From Folioceros fuciformis (taxonomy: Eukaryota > Anthocerotophyta > Anthocerotopsida > Anthocerotales), in contig JBNGIO010005430.1 of the NCBI GenBank assembly GCA_049999805.1, positions 1-44,100 of the forward strand: a DNA stretch of 44,100 bases, written 5' to 3'. The notes beneath the pieces were generated by a model, which saw only the letters and a list, made by a program, of their open reading frames with translations, was not told the DNA's origin and searched no databases. The position numbers were made by a program, and so were the translations under genes. This document shows positions 31,713 through 42,381 of this stretch, one piece after another (position 1 is the first letter of the stretch; each line of letters starts with the position of its first letter).

Positions 31713-32189
31713 CCTGCGATTCCTGCAACACTGGTAAAGGTTACGCCACCGTCTACCCACCAAAAAAACACATGGCCAAGCTGGACCAAGTGAAATGCTT
31801 GGCGGGCATACGTTGATGCTGACAAACGCAAGCCCCTAATCCCTGTTGTGCGGTCCTTCTAAACAACCCACTTAAACTGGTCACCCAGAAAACGTGCTCG
31901 ACCCCGGTGAACAACCTCTGGGCCCTCCACCTTTCGTCACAGTAGTAGGATCGAGCTCCATAACACTTATGTAGCGATCTGCAACATTTGTCCAGGTCTG
32001 GTTTTGTCTGCTTGCGAAATACCGTCCTGTGTGCTGCCCAAGAGCGATCTGCTTCTAGGTCTGTCTGTCGCTGGTTGGCTTTCTGGATGTCTGTGTTGCA
32101 ATGCTCATGCTTTGGGGTTGAATTCTAGAAGCTGCCTCGTTGGAAGCTCTGATCAGGCCTCGGTCGCTCATCAGCGGGATACGGTCAAG
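31713..32189. promoter_or_regulatory. divergent promoter region between DJ-1D and ACLA
   Basis: A 477-bp interval separates the two start codons and must hold both promoters and leaders. I see no protein-coding signal in it. Confidence 0.55.
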
Positions 32190-34548
32190 ATGGCCAGGAA
32201 GAAGATCAGAGAATACGACTCGAAGCGCATCTTGAAGGAGCAACTTAAGCGCCTGGCAGGAGTTTCTCTCGACTTCAAATCCGCCCAGGTATGACAATGC
32301 GTTGCAGCAGGCCAGTTGTGGAGGAGGATGGCGCTGAGCTACGCTGATGGAGCCCGCTGTGGCAGTACAGATCACTCAGACCACGAATTTCTTGGAATTG
32401 GTGGAGAAGGAACCATGGCTCAATACCACCAGGCTTGTGGTGAAGCCGGATATGCTGTTTGGCAAGCGAGGGAAAAGTGGCTTGGTGAGTTTATTGTATC
32501 TCGTGGACCGTGGTGATCAGAGTCTCGCAGAGTGTGCAGAAACTGATGGACAACGTTGTCTGCAGGTTGCTTTGAACCTGGATTTGGCGGGTGTGGAGAG
32601 CTTTGTGAAGGAGAGGCTGGGGAAGGAGGTGGGGGTGCTGCTTGGACTTGGTTGCTGCTTTTCCTTGGAGAAGAGAGGTTCGGCAGTGGGGAAACGAAGT
32701 TCTGATGTGCTTGTTATCTAGGTTGAGATGGGTGGCTCAAAGGGACCCATCACCACATTCATTGTGGAGCCCTTTGTGCCACATGACGATGAGTATTATC
32801 TGTCCATCACCTCAGATCGGCTGGGTGCAGAAATCAGCTTCTCAGAATGCGGAGGAATTGAGATTGAGGACAACTGGGACAAGGTGAGTGGGCTAATGGA
32901 AGTCTGATGACGTGACACGTGGGACACAACAACGTATCTGACCTTTCTTGTTCCTCTTTTGTGTGGTGAAAGGTGAAAACTGTGTTTGTTCCAACAGAGC
33001 AGCCCTTGACCCAAGAACTCTGCGCTCCGCTCATTGCTACCCTAGGACTAGAGGTATTTGGCTTTGGTTGACTGGGATCAGTAGTGGACATGAGGACTTC
33101 GAGTGATCATTCCCCTTAGTTGCTTTGTCGTGAGATTGGCATTGGCGTTCAATCAATCCTGTGCAGATTCGCCCTGTCATCGAGCATTTCATTCGAGCTG
33201 TGTTCAGTGTGTTCATTGGTATGCAACTGTTTGCTATGCTTGCAATTCTGTCCTTTTCGTAATCTGCAGCTTCCAGTATCTGCTCAGGGTTGGGTACTGG
33301 TCCTCTCTGGCAGATGTGGATTTTACACTAATCGAAATGAACCCATTCACATTGGTGAACGGGCAACCCTATCCCCTTGACATGCGTGGAGAGTTGGATG
33401 ACACCGCTGCTTTCAAGAACTACCAGAAGTACTTCTCAATCAGTTTCTTGAAAGATTTTGTGTCAATTCAACAAAGACCCAACAGGTTTTGAGAGGTTGT
33501 TCCCCTTGGATTGACATACAGGTGGGGTAATGTTGAATTTCCTTTACCCTTCGGTAGAACAATGACTGCAGCGGAAGATAAGATCCACAAGATGGATGAG
33601 AAGGTATGTCTTGTTTGTTTCATTTTTCCTTGCCTCTGTATTGGAGCTGGAAAAATTGAGGCTACATTCGCGCGCGTGTGCACAGACTGGGGCCTCGCTG
33701 AAACTCACCATCTTAAATCCTAAAGGACGCATTTGGACAATGGTAGCTGGCGGTGGCGCAAGTGTGATCTACGCAGACACTGTAAGAAAGCTAAGGGAAC
33801 CTGGGCCGTCTGTAAGAGACTTCTGTCTGCATGCCTTTTCTGTTTACCTACCTGCCTCACCTACGTCCCGTCACAGGTTGGAGACTTGGGCTACGCACAT
33901 GAGCTAGGCAACTATGCAGAGTACAGTGGAGCACCCAATGCAGAGGAAACGCTGCAGTATGCACGAGCTCTGATTGATGTAAGCTGTAGCTTTCTTGCCT
34001 GATTCCTCGCAAAGGAAAAAATCTTGTTGCTCATCAGTTTATCTTGGGCAGTGTGCTACAGCCAATCCTGATGGTAAGAAGAGGGCGCTCCTCGTTGGTG
34101 GCGGGATAGCGAACTTCACTGATGTGGCAGCCACATTTGGTGGCATAATCAAAGCTCTTAGAGAGAAGGTACGTGAGTCCTTGTATGCTTCTGCCAAACT
34201 TCGCTTATCTGGAGACTGTATGTACCGTTTTGTGGGTGTAAACAGCAAAACCAGCTGAACGCAGCCAAGATGGCTATCTATGTGAGAAGAGGTGGTCCAA
34301 ATTATCAGAAAGGTCTGCAGCAAATGAGACAACTGGGCCCAGAAATGGGCATACCAATTGAGGTACGTCAAGCTCGAGATTAAGAACCTAAAGTGACTTT
34401 GTTTGCATCATGTGGAATGTATCACAGTGTTATTGTGCGGGCATATGACGACTAAGTAATTGGACCTTCATCGCAGGTGTATGGACCGGAGTCAAGCATG
34501 ACCTGCATATGCAAAGAGGCCATTGCATATGTGACCAGTGCTGCATAA
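32190..34548 (+). CDS. ACLA: ATP-citrate lyase subunit A
   Basis: Plant ATP-citrate lyase is a heteromer of ACLA and ACLB that makes cytosolic acetyl-CoA from citrate for waxes, sterols and elongated fatty acids. Exons: 32190-32288, 32371-32484, 32566-32628, 32722-32883, 32973-33053, 33167-33218, 33314-33428, 33522-33603, 33686-33781, 33877-33978, 34052-34168, 34246-34362, 34477-34548; all are in phase, giving 423 aa, matching Arabidopsis ACLA. It starts [20 protein letters not shown]. The ATP-grasp/citrate-binding blocks [73 protein letters not shown] and [16 protein letters not shown] are intact. It lacks the CoA-ligase and citrate-synthase-like parts, which belong to ACLB; no ACLB gene is in this window. 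Its 3' end faces the second PPR gene. Confidence 0.97.
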
Positions 34549-34870
34549 GAAGATTCAAGTCTTTCGGAAGTGTCTCCTCCGCGCAGCAAGGGCATTTTGA
34601 TACATCATAATGTAGTGCACTTCTGGACGTCACTCCAGCAACTGTCCGGAGTGGATGCAAGTGCAAAAATATGATCAGAGAAAATGTTGAGTTCGACATT
34701 AGGATAAAATGGGAGCATTTGTGCCACGTTGGTCGTTGTGGGGTCCACTCCAACTTACGTCCTCCGTGAGAACTGACAGCTGGGTTCATAGCTTCTTGAT
34801 GTACTAGTAAGGGATTGTCATCGACTGTCAGTGTCCATAAAGAGTTCACGTTTGGAACATATTTCTCTTC
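34549..34870. other. 322-bp spacer between convergent ACLA and PPR genes
   Basis: Both 3' ends must lie here. A minus-strand frame through this stretch does not encode any DYW domain piece, so the second PPR gene is not merely frameshifted. Confidence 0.6.
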
Positions 34871-37423
34871 TCACGCAAAGAAGTGGCTATTTGCAACTTG
34901 CTTGACTCTCAGATGTCGGACATACCCAACGGAAAAACTGTGAACTAACCCATCCGTGCCGGCCCACCAGCTTTGCCCTGGCTGTTGCTTCCATGCCCTG
35001 CTCCTTCTTCTACTGGCATGGATCTTCTCTGCCTGTTCCCACATCTGGACACTGGTGTATATGTTCAACATCAACACATGTGCTGCAGCATCTTTCATGT
35101 CCAGCTTCACTGCTTCTTCAAAAGCATGGTGTCCAACTTCCAAATTGCTCCACTTTTGACAAGCGCCCAACAGCGTGTGCCAGATTGTAGGATTAGGAAC
35201 TGTGGGCATTGTCCTTACCAGACCCAGTGCCTCATCCAGTAGTCCAGCACGGCCCAGGAGGTCCACCATACATGTGTAATGCTCCACGGTGGGAGTGATG
35301 CCGTACTCTCTGGTCATAGCCTCAAAGTACTCTCGACCCTTGGTCACTAGACCTGCATGACTGCATACCGTTAGCACGCTAAGGAATGTGATGCCCACTG
35401 GTGGTATACCTTCCACTGTCATTGTCTTAACCAAGTCAAAGACTGATTCACTGTCTCCTTGGCAGGTGTAGCCTGCGATCAATGCACTCCAGGCCACAAT
35501 ATCTCTTTTGGGCAATGCATCAAACATCTGCTGTGCGTCAGCCATGCTGCCTGATTTTCCATACATGTTGATCAAACTGCAAGCTAAAAGAACGTCACCT
35601 TGAAGTCCTTGTTCTTCTATCTGGGCATGTAGTTGCCTTCCCAAACTCAAAGCTGCCACATTTGCACAAGCCTGAAGGAGGCACACGAATGTCACGGAGT
35701 CAGGTGCAGTGATGCCCTCTTCTACCATAGCCTTGTAGACAAGAAGGGCTTCCTGGCCCCTGCCCTCCTGGGAATACCCTGAAATCATTGCGTTCCATGT
35801 CACAGAATCCTTTTGACCGAGTCCGTTAAACACTTTCCGGGCATCCTCTAGACTGCCACACTTGGAGTACATGTTTACCAGACTGCTGACCACAAACACA
35901 TCAGCCTGATGTCCGCCTCCTTTAATCTGCGCATGGAGGTGCTTCCCCATCTTCAAAGCTGGGATGCCCACACTTGCACAGGCCTGCAAGAGGCACACAA
36001 ATGTCACAGAATCAGGCGCAGCAATTCCTCCCTCTTGCATAGCACTGTGAAGATGAAGGGCTTCTTGGCCCATGCCGTGCTGTGAATATCCTGCTATCAT
36101 GGCATTCCAAGTCACCACATCTTTCTGACCAAGCCTGTCAAATTCCCTCTGAGCGTCTCCGAGGCTACCACACTTTGCGTACATGTTTACCAAACTGTTA
36201 CATACAAACACATTAGCTTGATACCCTCGGTCTTTAATCTGCAAGTGAAGCTGCCTTCCTTTCTCCAAAGCTGTGAAGCCCACAGTTGCGCATGCCTGCA
36301 GGAGGCACACAAATGTTACAGGATCAGGTGCAGCCGTACCTCCCTCTTCCATAGCACTGTACACACGAAGGGCTTCCTGGCCGAAGCCCATGTTGGCATA
36401 TCCCGCTATCAAGGCATTCCATGCCACGACACTTTTCTGGCCAAGGTCGTCATGCACTCTCTGGGCCTCTTCCAAGCACCCACATTTCGCATACATGTTT
36501 ACCAAACTGCTTGCTACAAAGACATCAACTTCATGTCCTGATTCTGCAAGTTGCGCATGAAGCTCCTTCCCCTTCTCCAAAGCTCCGGCTCCCACATTTG
36601 CACATGCCTGAAAGAGGCAGGCAAATGTAACAGAATCGGGTACAACCTTGCCGTCTTCTTGCATCACAGTGTACAGATGAAGGGCCTCCAGACCCATGCC
36701 CTGCTGAGAATAACCTGCTATCATGGTGTTCCAGGTCACTACATCCTTCTGCACAAGTCCGTCAAACACTCTTTGAGCCTCTTCCAAGCTGCCACACTTA
36801 GCATACATATCCACCAAGCCATTACAGACACACAAATGAGGCTCAACCCCACTGCTCAAGACATCAGCATGCACCTGCTGCCCAGACGTCAAGTCTGCTC
36901 CCCTTGCACAAGCCTGAAGTGCTGCCACAAATACATGGCCGTCTGGCTGCACGCTGGACATTCGCATCCGATGGTAAAGTTCTATGGCCCGCCTATCTTG
37001 CCCATGTCTAACATGAGCAGAAATGATAGACGACCACATGAAAGCATCGGGTTGGGCAACCACGTTGAACACATCCACAGCGTCTTGCAACCTGCCATGA
37101 GATGCATACATCCGCAGGATGTGGTTGCACAGGAATGTGTCCGATTGACACCCTTTTTTCACCGTTAACCCATGGACACGGCGACCAAGAACAAGATCCC
37201 TTTGCACTGCACATTTCTTCAGGATAGCATAGAACAAACACTTGGAGATGCAACAGTCCGTCTGCACCAGAATTCCCAAAGCCTCAACAGCCTCATCGAG
37301 ATGGCCCTGATGGCAAAGCTCGTTCACGGTTCCAGCCACCACTGCCCTAAAGAATCGGGCTGCCAAGGTGCTACACCTGACAGGACCTCTTCCCACAGAT
37401 ATTGTGAACCTCAAGACAGCCAT
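34871..37423 (-). CDS. PLS-class PPR protein with E domains, no DYW deaminase
   Basis: Predicted organellar RNA-binding editing factor, intron-less. Translation from the ATG at 37423 (MAVLRFTISVGRGPVRCS, basic, transit-peptide-like) gives 850 aa; the upstream GTG at 37441 is not a likely start. Long runs of P-L-S triplets follow. A 104-residue module, roughly VVTWNAMIAGYSQ through MYAKCGSLEDA to GLGQKD, repeats about four times with high similarity, which points to recent internal duplication. The P motifs of these modules carry Asn at position 5 and Asp at the last position, the code for U. E domains follow (TIWHTLLGACQKWSN; AAAHVLMLNIYTS), with an intact PG box, PGQSW. The protein then ends about 30 residues later (VKQVANSHFFA). 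No HxE or CxxCH deaminase motifs exist. Such E-type factors usually recruit a separate DYW protein. It ends 323 bp from convergent ACLA. Confidence 0.93.
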   Translation of the reverse strand: MAVLRFTISVGRGPVRCSTLAARFFRAVVAGTVNELCHQGHLDEAVEALGILVQTDCCISKCLFYAILKKCAVQRDLVLGRRVHGLTVKKGCQSDTFLCNHILRMYASHGRLQDAVDVFNVVAQPDAFMWSSIISAHVRHGQDRRAIELYHRMRMSSVQPDGHVFVAALQACARGADLTSGQQVHADVLSSGVEPHLCVCNGLVDMYAKCGSLEEAQRVFDGLVQKDVVTWNTMIAGYSQQGMGLEALHLYTVMQEDGKVVPDSVTFACLFQACANVGAGALEKGKELHAQLAESGHEVDVFVASSLVNMYAKCGCLEEAQRVHDDLGQKSVVAWNALIAGYANMGFGQEALRVYSAMEEGGTAAPDPVTFVCLLQACATVGFTALEKGRQLHLQIKDRGYQANVFVCNSLVNMYAKCGSLGDAQREFDRLGQKDVVTWNAMIAGYSQHGMGQEALHLHSAMQEGGIAAPDSVTFVCLLQACASVGIPALKMGKHLHAQIKGGGHQADVFVVSSLVNMYSKCGSLEDARKVFNGLGQKDSVTWNAMISGYSQEGRGQEALLVYKAMVEEGITAPDSVTFVCLLQACANVAALSLGRQLHAQIEEQGLQGDVLLACSLINMYGKSGSMADAQQMFDALPKRDIVAWSALIAGYTCQGDSESVFDLVKTMTVEGIPPVGITFLSVLTVCSHAGLVTKGREYFEAMTREYGITPTVEHYTCMVDLLGRAGLLDEALGLVRTMPTVPNPTIWHTLLGACQKWSNLEVGHHAFEEAVKLDMKDAAAHVLMLNIYTSVQMWEQAEKIHASRRRSRAWKQQPGQSWWAGTDGLVHSFSVGYVRHLRVKQVANSHFFA

Positions 37424-39224
37424 GGGTTGTAGCACGCCCACGCCCTGAACCTGCAGGGTGCGGAGAGGGCGATGTTGCTACACCGTTGGACGATATACCG
37501 CCCCATGGACGAGCTTCCTGGTGAACACATTCACAGTGCCGTTCTATGTGAATGCACATGCTTAGGGGTGGCCGCAGTTGGGCTTCTCTCGAACACCATG
37601 AATCTGACGTTACCATTTCAGAGTTCCAGGAGTAGACCTGCGAAATAGTCGAAGCAATATCTCTCTTGCCACATTTTCTTCAGAATGAGGTTCATGGCCA
37701 GCAAGTTGCTGGCCCTGCGGAGCATCTGAGAATGGCTTTTGAGGTTGCCGCCGTGTCCAACATTCACTTGATCACTTTGAATGCTATCTCCTCTGCAAAC
37801 TTAAAGACTAGGTGCACAAACGGCTGAGATTGATCCAGCTCTTGGGCAATTCGACTACCCTGCCTGTGAAAAGGGAACACCACGGAATTCCGCACGAGCA
37901 AATGGAACCTGTGAAAATGTATGAACTAAACATGGACAAGGTCACAACTTTATCTAATATTTGGCCTGAATATCCATGGCGGCCAGTCCCTAAGAGACTA
38001 CATTTAAGAGCTTTTCACGAGGACATGATTCCCATAACATCTTGCATCAACAGTGTCTTCATAATTCTTGTATGGATATTACGCGGCACCATCAGCTATC
38101 CTGCCTTCACTTTGCGAAGGATGCTAACCTTCGAAGTAATTTGAAGATACTGCAAACCAGACTTGTTACCTCCAAAGTACTAGCTAGATCACTTAGCCCT
38201 AAGAGTATAATTATGGATTGTGCAACCCACAGCATGCATTGTCTTCTTTGCGTCCATGCCATCAGTTGACAGTAACAAACACTTCTGCAGTTGGACATAG
38301 CTTACGGAATCAAATACTTTTTGCAGTTGCTCATAGCTTTTGGAAACCAATGCTTCTGCAGTTTGACATGGCCTTTGCTTTTATCAATTTCTTCCTCTCG
38401 ATTCATTCTCCATGAAGTGCTTCGTAATCTGTACCCATCTGCACGTCAAAGCGAAGAACCACATTAGCCTATCTGCTCAAACGGTCATATGCCAGCGAGT
38501 CAGGGCAAGTATACACGCTTTTTGGACCATGCAACACCGCGAATTACAAGGACATGGTTGACAGTCAGCATAACAGCAATGGATCCTGCACGGCACGACA
38601 TGCAACAGAGCAGACAAAGGACCCGCCACGTCAAGGAAGAGTCTTAAACATACTACGTATCAGGCCCGACATAGACTCCGCGTCGGCGGCCGCGCATGCA
38701 ATGCAGACACAGCATTCCAGCCGGACTGGCGAACTACGGTAATACCAGATCTGGTTTGACAAGATAGAATCAAATCCTGCTATCGGTCCGTTACAGGAGG
38801 CAGACTCGGACACCGGCTGGCCGGCGTCCTTGTCTGCGACTATGTTTGCAAACTGCTTGGCAGGTAGGTGGCAAAGTCGCTCTTTCATCGATCGACTGAC
38901 GGCCTACACACAGCAAAGTCCGCATGCAGTCCCTGCGCCTGCTGAGCTAAGGTGCTATCACCTGCGACCCCCCCGCTCCCTGAATCTGAGGGACATTGGA
39001 CGCCGGCATACCGGAGTCCTCCCCTTTCAATTCAACCCGGCATGACCCCGACTGAGACAAAATATCAGGGTCATGGCCTGCGTCATCTTTGCGCGGGATC
39101 CTCCCCTTTCAATTCACGCAACCAAAACACCGACTGGGGCAAGACAGCAGGACTGGCTGCCAGCTAGTGTGATGCGAATGTTGAACTTCAGTCCGGCGAG
39201 AAAGGAGCAGGTGGAAAACCTGTT
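37424..39224. other. 1.8-kb spacer upstream of the second PPR gene
   Basis: No gene recognised. Open frames are short and begin at non-ATG codons. A degenerate triplicate lies at 38278-38375: CTTCTGCAGTTGGACATAGC-like units at about 36-bp spacing. The sequence TCCTCCCCTTTCAATTCA occurs twice, near 39018 and 39101. Confidence 0.5.
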
Positions 39225-39611
39225 TCACTTCGTGATCTTCATGCGCTTTGAGACCTTGACGTGCTTGAAGCTCTCGTCCCAGAGCTTGAGGAAATAGGCG
39301 TATAAAACAAACCGAACACATCTTTCCTCCATAAACCAGCAGTACTTTGTCCAAGCCTCCAGCTTCGAGAAGATGTCCGGGAGATTGTAGACGTCCACGG
39401 TTGGAAGTCTTTCTGCCGTGCGCAAGAATGTATAATCCATCCATGCAATCGCATCGACAGCATGTGAGGGCTGCAGGCGTAAATTTAGCGTGCTCCCATT
39501 CCACGGTACATTACACAGGACTCTGGTTTTCAGCTCTTCGTATCTTGCGTGTCTGATGCAGTAAAGGCGCCGAAATGCTTTCAAACAACAGCGAATCGGC
39601 CATTTCCACAT
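39225..39611 (-). CDS. small hypothetical ORF, possibly the end of a broken gene
   Basis: An unrecognised frame of 128 codons from the ATG at 39611. The product is rich in aromatic residues (W, Y, F) and cysteine, starts MWKWPIRCCLKAFRRLYCIR and ends HVKVSKRMKITK. It has no clear domain. Its ATG overlaps the TGA of the preceding frame (39611-39922) as TGATG, so the two could be parts of one gene split by a frameshift, or exons joined by an intron I cannot place. The codon pattern is not obviously random, but nothing else supports it. Confidence 0.3.
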   Translation of the reverse strand: MWKWPIRCCLKAFRRLYCIRHARYEELKTRVLCNVPWNGSTLNLRLQPSHAVDAIAWMDYTFLRTAERLPTVDVYNLPDIFSKLEAWTKYCWFMEERCVRFVLYAYFLKLWDESFKHVKVSKRMKITK

Positions 39612-39922
39612 CACATACGTCTGCACTTTCTCTGTTCCTTCCCAACTGCTATCCAGTCTGACTCCAGGAATGTCTCCTGTTCAGACCTCCCCAGTCGCAA
39701 AAATCTGTACCTCTGCTCTTGGAATCCTTCTTTCGAAAGCTTCACCAGGCACGATTTCGAACAGCAAGGTCTTGCAAAGTCCTGCAACACACAGTCGCCT
39801 TCACTTTTCCTCAAGAAAACGCCCGCAGCACGCCTCTTTTGCATTCGGAAAATAGCTTGCAAGCTTGTAAACAACCATCGAGTATAGTTGATGTTTAATG
39901 TTCCATCGTTTAAAAAAATCAT
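39611..39922 (-). CDS. small hypothetical ORF, upstream partner of the previous frame
   Basis: An unrecognised frame of 103 codons from the ATG at 39922. Its product has many basic residues and cysteines (FRMQKRRAAGVFLRKSEGD, DFARPCCSKSCLVKLSKEGF). It ends in TGA at the first base of the next ATG. A third overlapping frame lies further upstream on the same strand (39801-40109), and a run of seven A lies in the overlap near 39912-39918. This looks more like an eroded gene than three separate small genes. Confidence 0.25.
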   Translation of the reverse strand: MIFLNDGTLNINYTRWLFTSLQAIFRMQKRRAAGVFLRKSEGDCVLQDFARPCCSKSCLVKLSKEGFQEQRYRFLRLGRSEQETFLESDWIAVGKEQRKCRRM

Positions 39923-40490
39923 CACATGTCTTTGAAGAACTTCTACCGGAAGGTGAAGACTTTATTGTATATGTAATAGACAGATAAAGTAATTCTTCAC
40001 AACGTTTAAATTTTGTACCCCTATATCGTGGTAGGGATGGCATTGGTACTTCTTCTTCAACCTTATTTGCAAGCTCTTCAACTTGAGGGAATAGTGAATA
40101 CCACCACACTAACCCTTCAATAGGGACAAAACCCTAAACCCTTGATATCTTCCTTTTTCTTAGTACTTTCTACTTCTCCAAGTCTACCATAAAATTTAAA
40201 GTCATTCACTCCTCTTCTTCCATTTACCTACCCCACCTTAGCCGGCTAAATATCATACCTAGTCTGCCACCCAGTGGTAGTCCTTTGTGAAAGAAACGAG
40301 CTTTCTCACATGGCAATTTGTCACACTTCTCTCTTTTGCCCTTTAATCAATGTCTAGTGCATACAAGTATTGTAGCTATATTAAAGCACCAAAGCTCCTT
40401 CTATGGGTAGGAAGCATGCACAGCATTCATCTTAACGTAGCACCAAAGCAAATGCTGAAAATGTAAAGCATGCAAACCATTCATTCAGGG

Positions 40491-40645
40491 AGAGACTAGT
40501 GATTGCTACTACTTCAATTTCATGGAACACCACTCATTTCAGGATATGCTAGTAATTGCTACAACTTCAATTCCATGGAACGCTAGTCATTTGAGGAGAT
40601 ACTAGTAATTGCTACAATTGTAATGCAATGGAACATAGAGACACC
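40491..40645. repeat. 53-bp tandem repeat, about 2.7 copies
   Basis: CTAGTAATTGCTACAACTTC-like units start near 40496, 40549 and 40602, each followed by TTCCATGGAACGC-like sequence. The period is 53 bp with about 10-20% divergence. Confidence 0.85.
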
Positions 40646-40941
40646 AACTTGTTCCCTTATGGGCTTGCACCATGTTTTATGCTAAAACGTGAAACATTTT
40701 AATCATATTTGTGGACAACTAATAATATATTTTTAAACCCATGGAACGGCGGAGAATGTACCTTTTGAGAAGATCCCAATAACTATTTAGGGAATTCCCA
40801 TTTATCCCATTGTCTACCGTAATAAGAAATGGGAGTAGGGCCGAAGGTCCCATTTAGTAAGGGTTAACTATAGAACCCTATACACAACACATTTCCTTCA
40901 AGGGGGTTGTCCTGTTTTACGTTTCCTAGGTGCTAGCCCCT

Positions 40942-41189
40942 TCAAATATCATTCTCAGAAACTACCTACTGCTCCCAAAATGACATGATGTGGAATAATA
41001 AAAGTCCTACCTACCACCTGTGCTAAAGCAGCCGTTTAAGCTACGCTTGTTATAGTTCTTAAAACCGCATTGGCCAATGCTCGTTGCAAAGCAATGGATA
41101 CGCGTTGTGAAAAGAAGGCCACCACAGAGGAAAGAGGGAGAACATCATTCCTTTTACTCTAATAAACCTTGGCGCACTCCTTGATAAAC
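40942..41189. repeat. direct repeat copy 1 (248 bp)
   Basis: Begins TCAAATATCATTCTCAGAAA and ends GCGCACTCCTTGATAAAC. It matches the copy at 41570-41818 with roughly 8% substitutions and one single-base length difference. It has no coding content. Confidence 0.92.
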
Positions 41190-41224
41190 AAGGAAGCTTT
41201 GAGATGATAATGCATCACTTTGAG

Positions 41225-41355
41225 ATGATGACTCATTACTTTAACATTTAACATGATGACTCATTACTTCAATATTTAAAATGATGACTCATCACTTTAA
41301 CATTTAACATGATGACTCATTACTTCAATATTTAACATGATGACTCATCACTTTC
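41225..41355. repeat. 28-bp tandem repeat with ATGACTCAT cores
   Basis: Units start at 41225, 41253, 41281, 41309 and 41337 (partial), exactly 28 bp apart. Each has ATGATGACTCATTACTT or ATGATGACTCATCACTT. Odd and even units differ in their right halves (TTAACATTTAAC versus TCAATATTTAAC), so the array also has a 56-bp higher-order period. The core ATGACTCAT matches the GCN4/bZIP site. Confidence 0.95.
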
Positions 41356-41469
41356 AAATGATAACAGAATAATTCCTATTATTGAAAAAAAAAGATGGAA
41401 AGTCCCATTTCCTCCAAAGATCAGAGTAACAACTCGAACAAGGCCAAAGGCCAAAATGGGTACTAGCCT

Positions 41470-41569
41470 NNNNNNNNNNNNNNNNNNNNNNNNNNNNNNN
41501 NNNNNNNNNNNNNNNNNNNNNNNNNNNNNNNNNNNNNNNNNNNNNNNNNNNNNNNNNNNNNNNNNNNNN
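41470..41569. other. assembly gap, 100 N
   Basis: A run of exactly 100 N lying at the left boundary of direct-repeat copy 2. Confidence 0.99.
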
Positions 41570-41818
41570 TCAAATATCATTCTCAAAAACTACCTACTAC
41601 TCCCAAAATGTCATGATGTGGAATAATAAAAGTTCTACCTACCACCTGTGCCAAAGAAGTCGTTTGAGCTACGCTTGTTGCTGTTCTTAAAATCGCATTG
41701 GCCAATGCTCGTTGCAAAACAATGGATACGCGTTGTCAAAAGAAGGCCACCACAAAGGAAAGGTAGAGAACATCATTCCTATTACTCTAATAAACCCTTG
41801 GCGCACTCCTTGATAAAC
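41570..41818. repeat. direct repeat copy 2 (249 bp)
   Basis: Begins TCAAATATCATTCTCAAAAA immediately after the gap and ends GCGCACTCCTTGATAAAC. It is the second copy of 40942-41189. Confidence 0.92.
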
Positions 41819-42206
41819 CTTGAAAAGTCCTTACCCATAGCGCCATGTGTCTCGAGAGCAAGGAGATAAAAGTATGCCCGTTTCGCAGGGGAGAGTACTT
41901 ATGGACTTTGGCACTTGCATAACCCTCTGCTGCCCAACCAGGGATTAATGATGACGTGCTCGTAAATTGAATCCCTAGTTGGCTCCGTAACAACCACATA
42001 AGCAACACAAACATGTTCCCCTAGTGAAAAAATGATGGGCTCTAAGTGAAACCCCATTGCTTTTATACAAGGGAGGCTTAGAGACCCTTCAACCCTTCCT
42101 TAGACAAGGAGGTGAAAGGAGATAGAGCCTTATGAGCCTCCAAACGTAAAGAATTCCTGGCTTGCGTAAGAGATACCTACAAAGAAAAAACGCCATCTTC
42201 AATGCT

Positions 42207-42305
42207 TGAGATGAAACCTTCAACAAGAGGAAAATCTTGCAGCATAAAAATGAATGCATGAGATGAGACCTTCAACAAAAGAGAATTCTTGCAAGCAAAA
42301 AACGA
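42207..42305. repeat. 52-bp tandem duplication
   Basis: GAGATGAAACCTTCAACAAG at 42208 recurs as GAGATGAGACCTTCAACAAA at 42260, each followed by an AATCTTGCA-like stretch. Confidence 0.75.
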
Positions 42306-42381
42306 GAGGCCAAAATTAGAGCTGAGAAACCAGAGAAAGGCAACTGAGGCATAGGCTTCCATGGCAAAAGCTAACCCCTCT

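Noticed and set aside
40942-41818. LTR retrotransposon with 248-bp terminal repeats
   Set aside because: The copies do not have clear TG...CA ends, the interior is only about 280 known bases plus a gap, and no primer-binding site, polypurine tract or gag-pol coding sequence is present.
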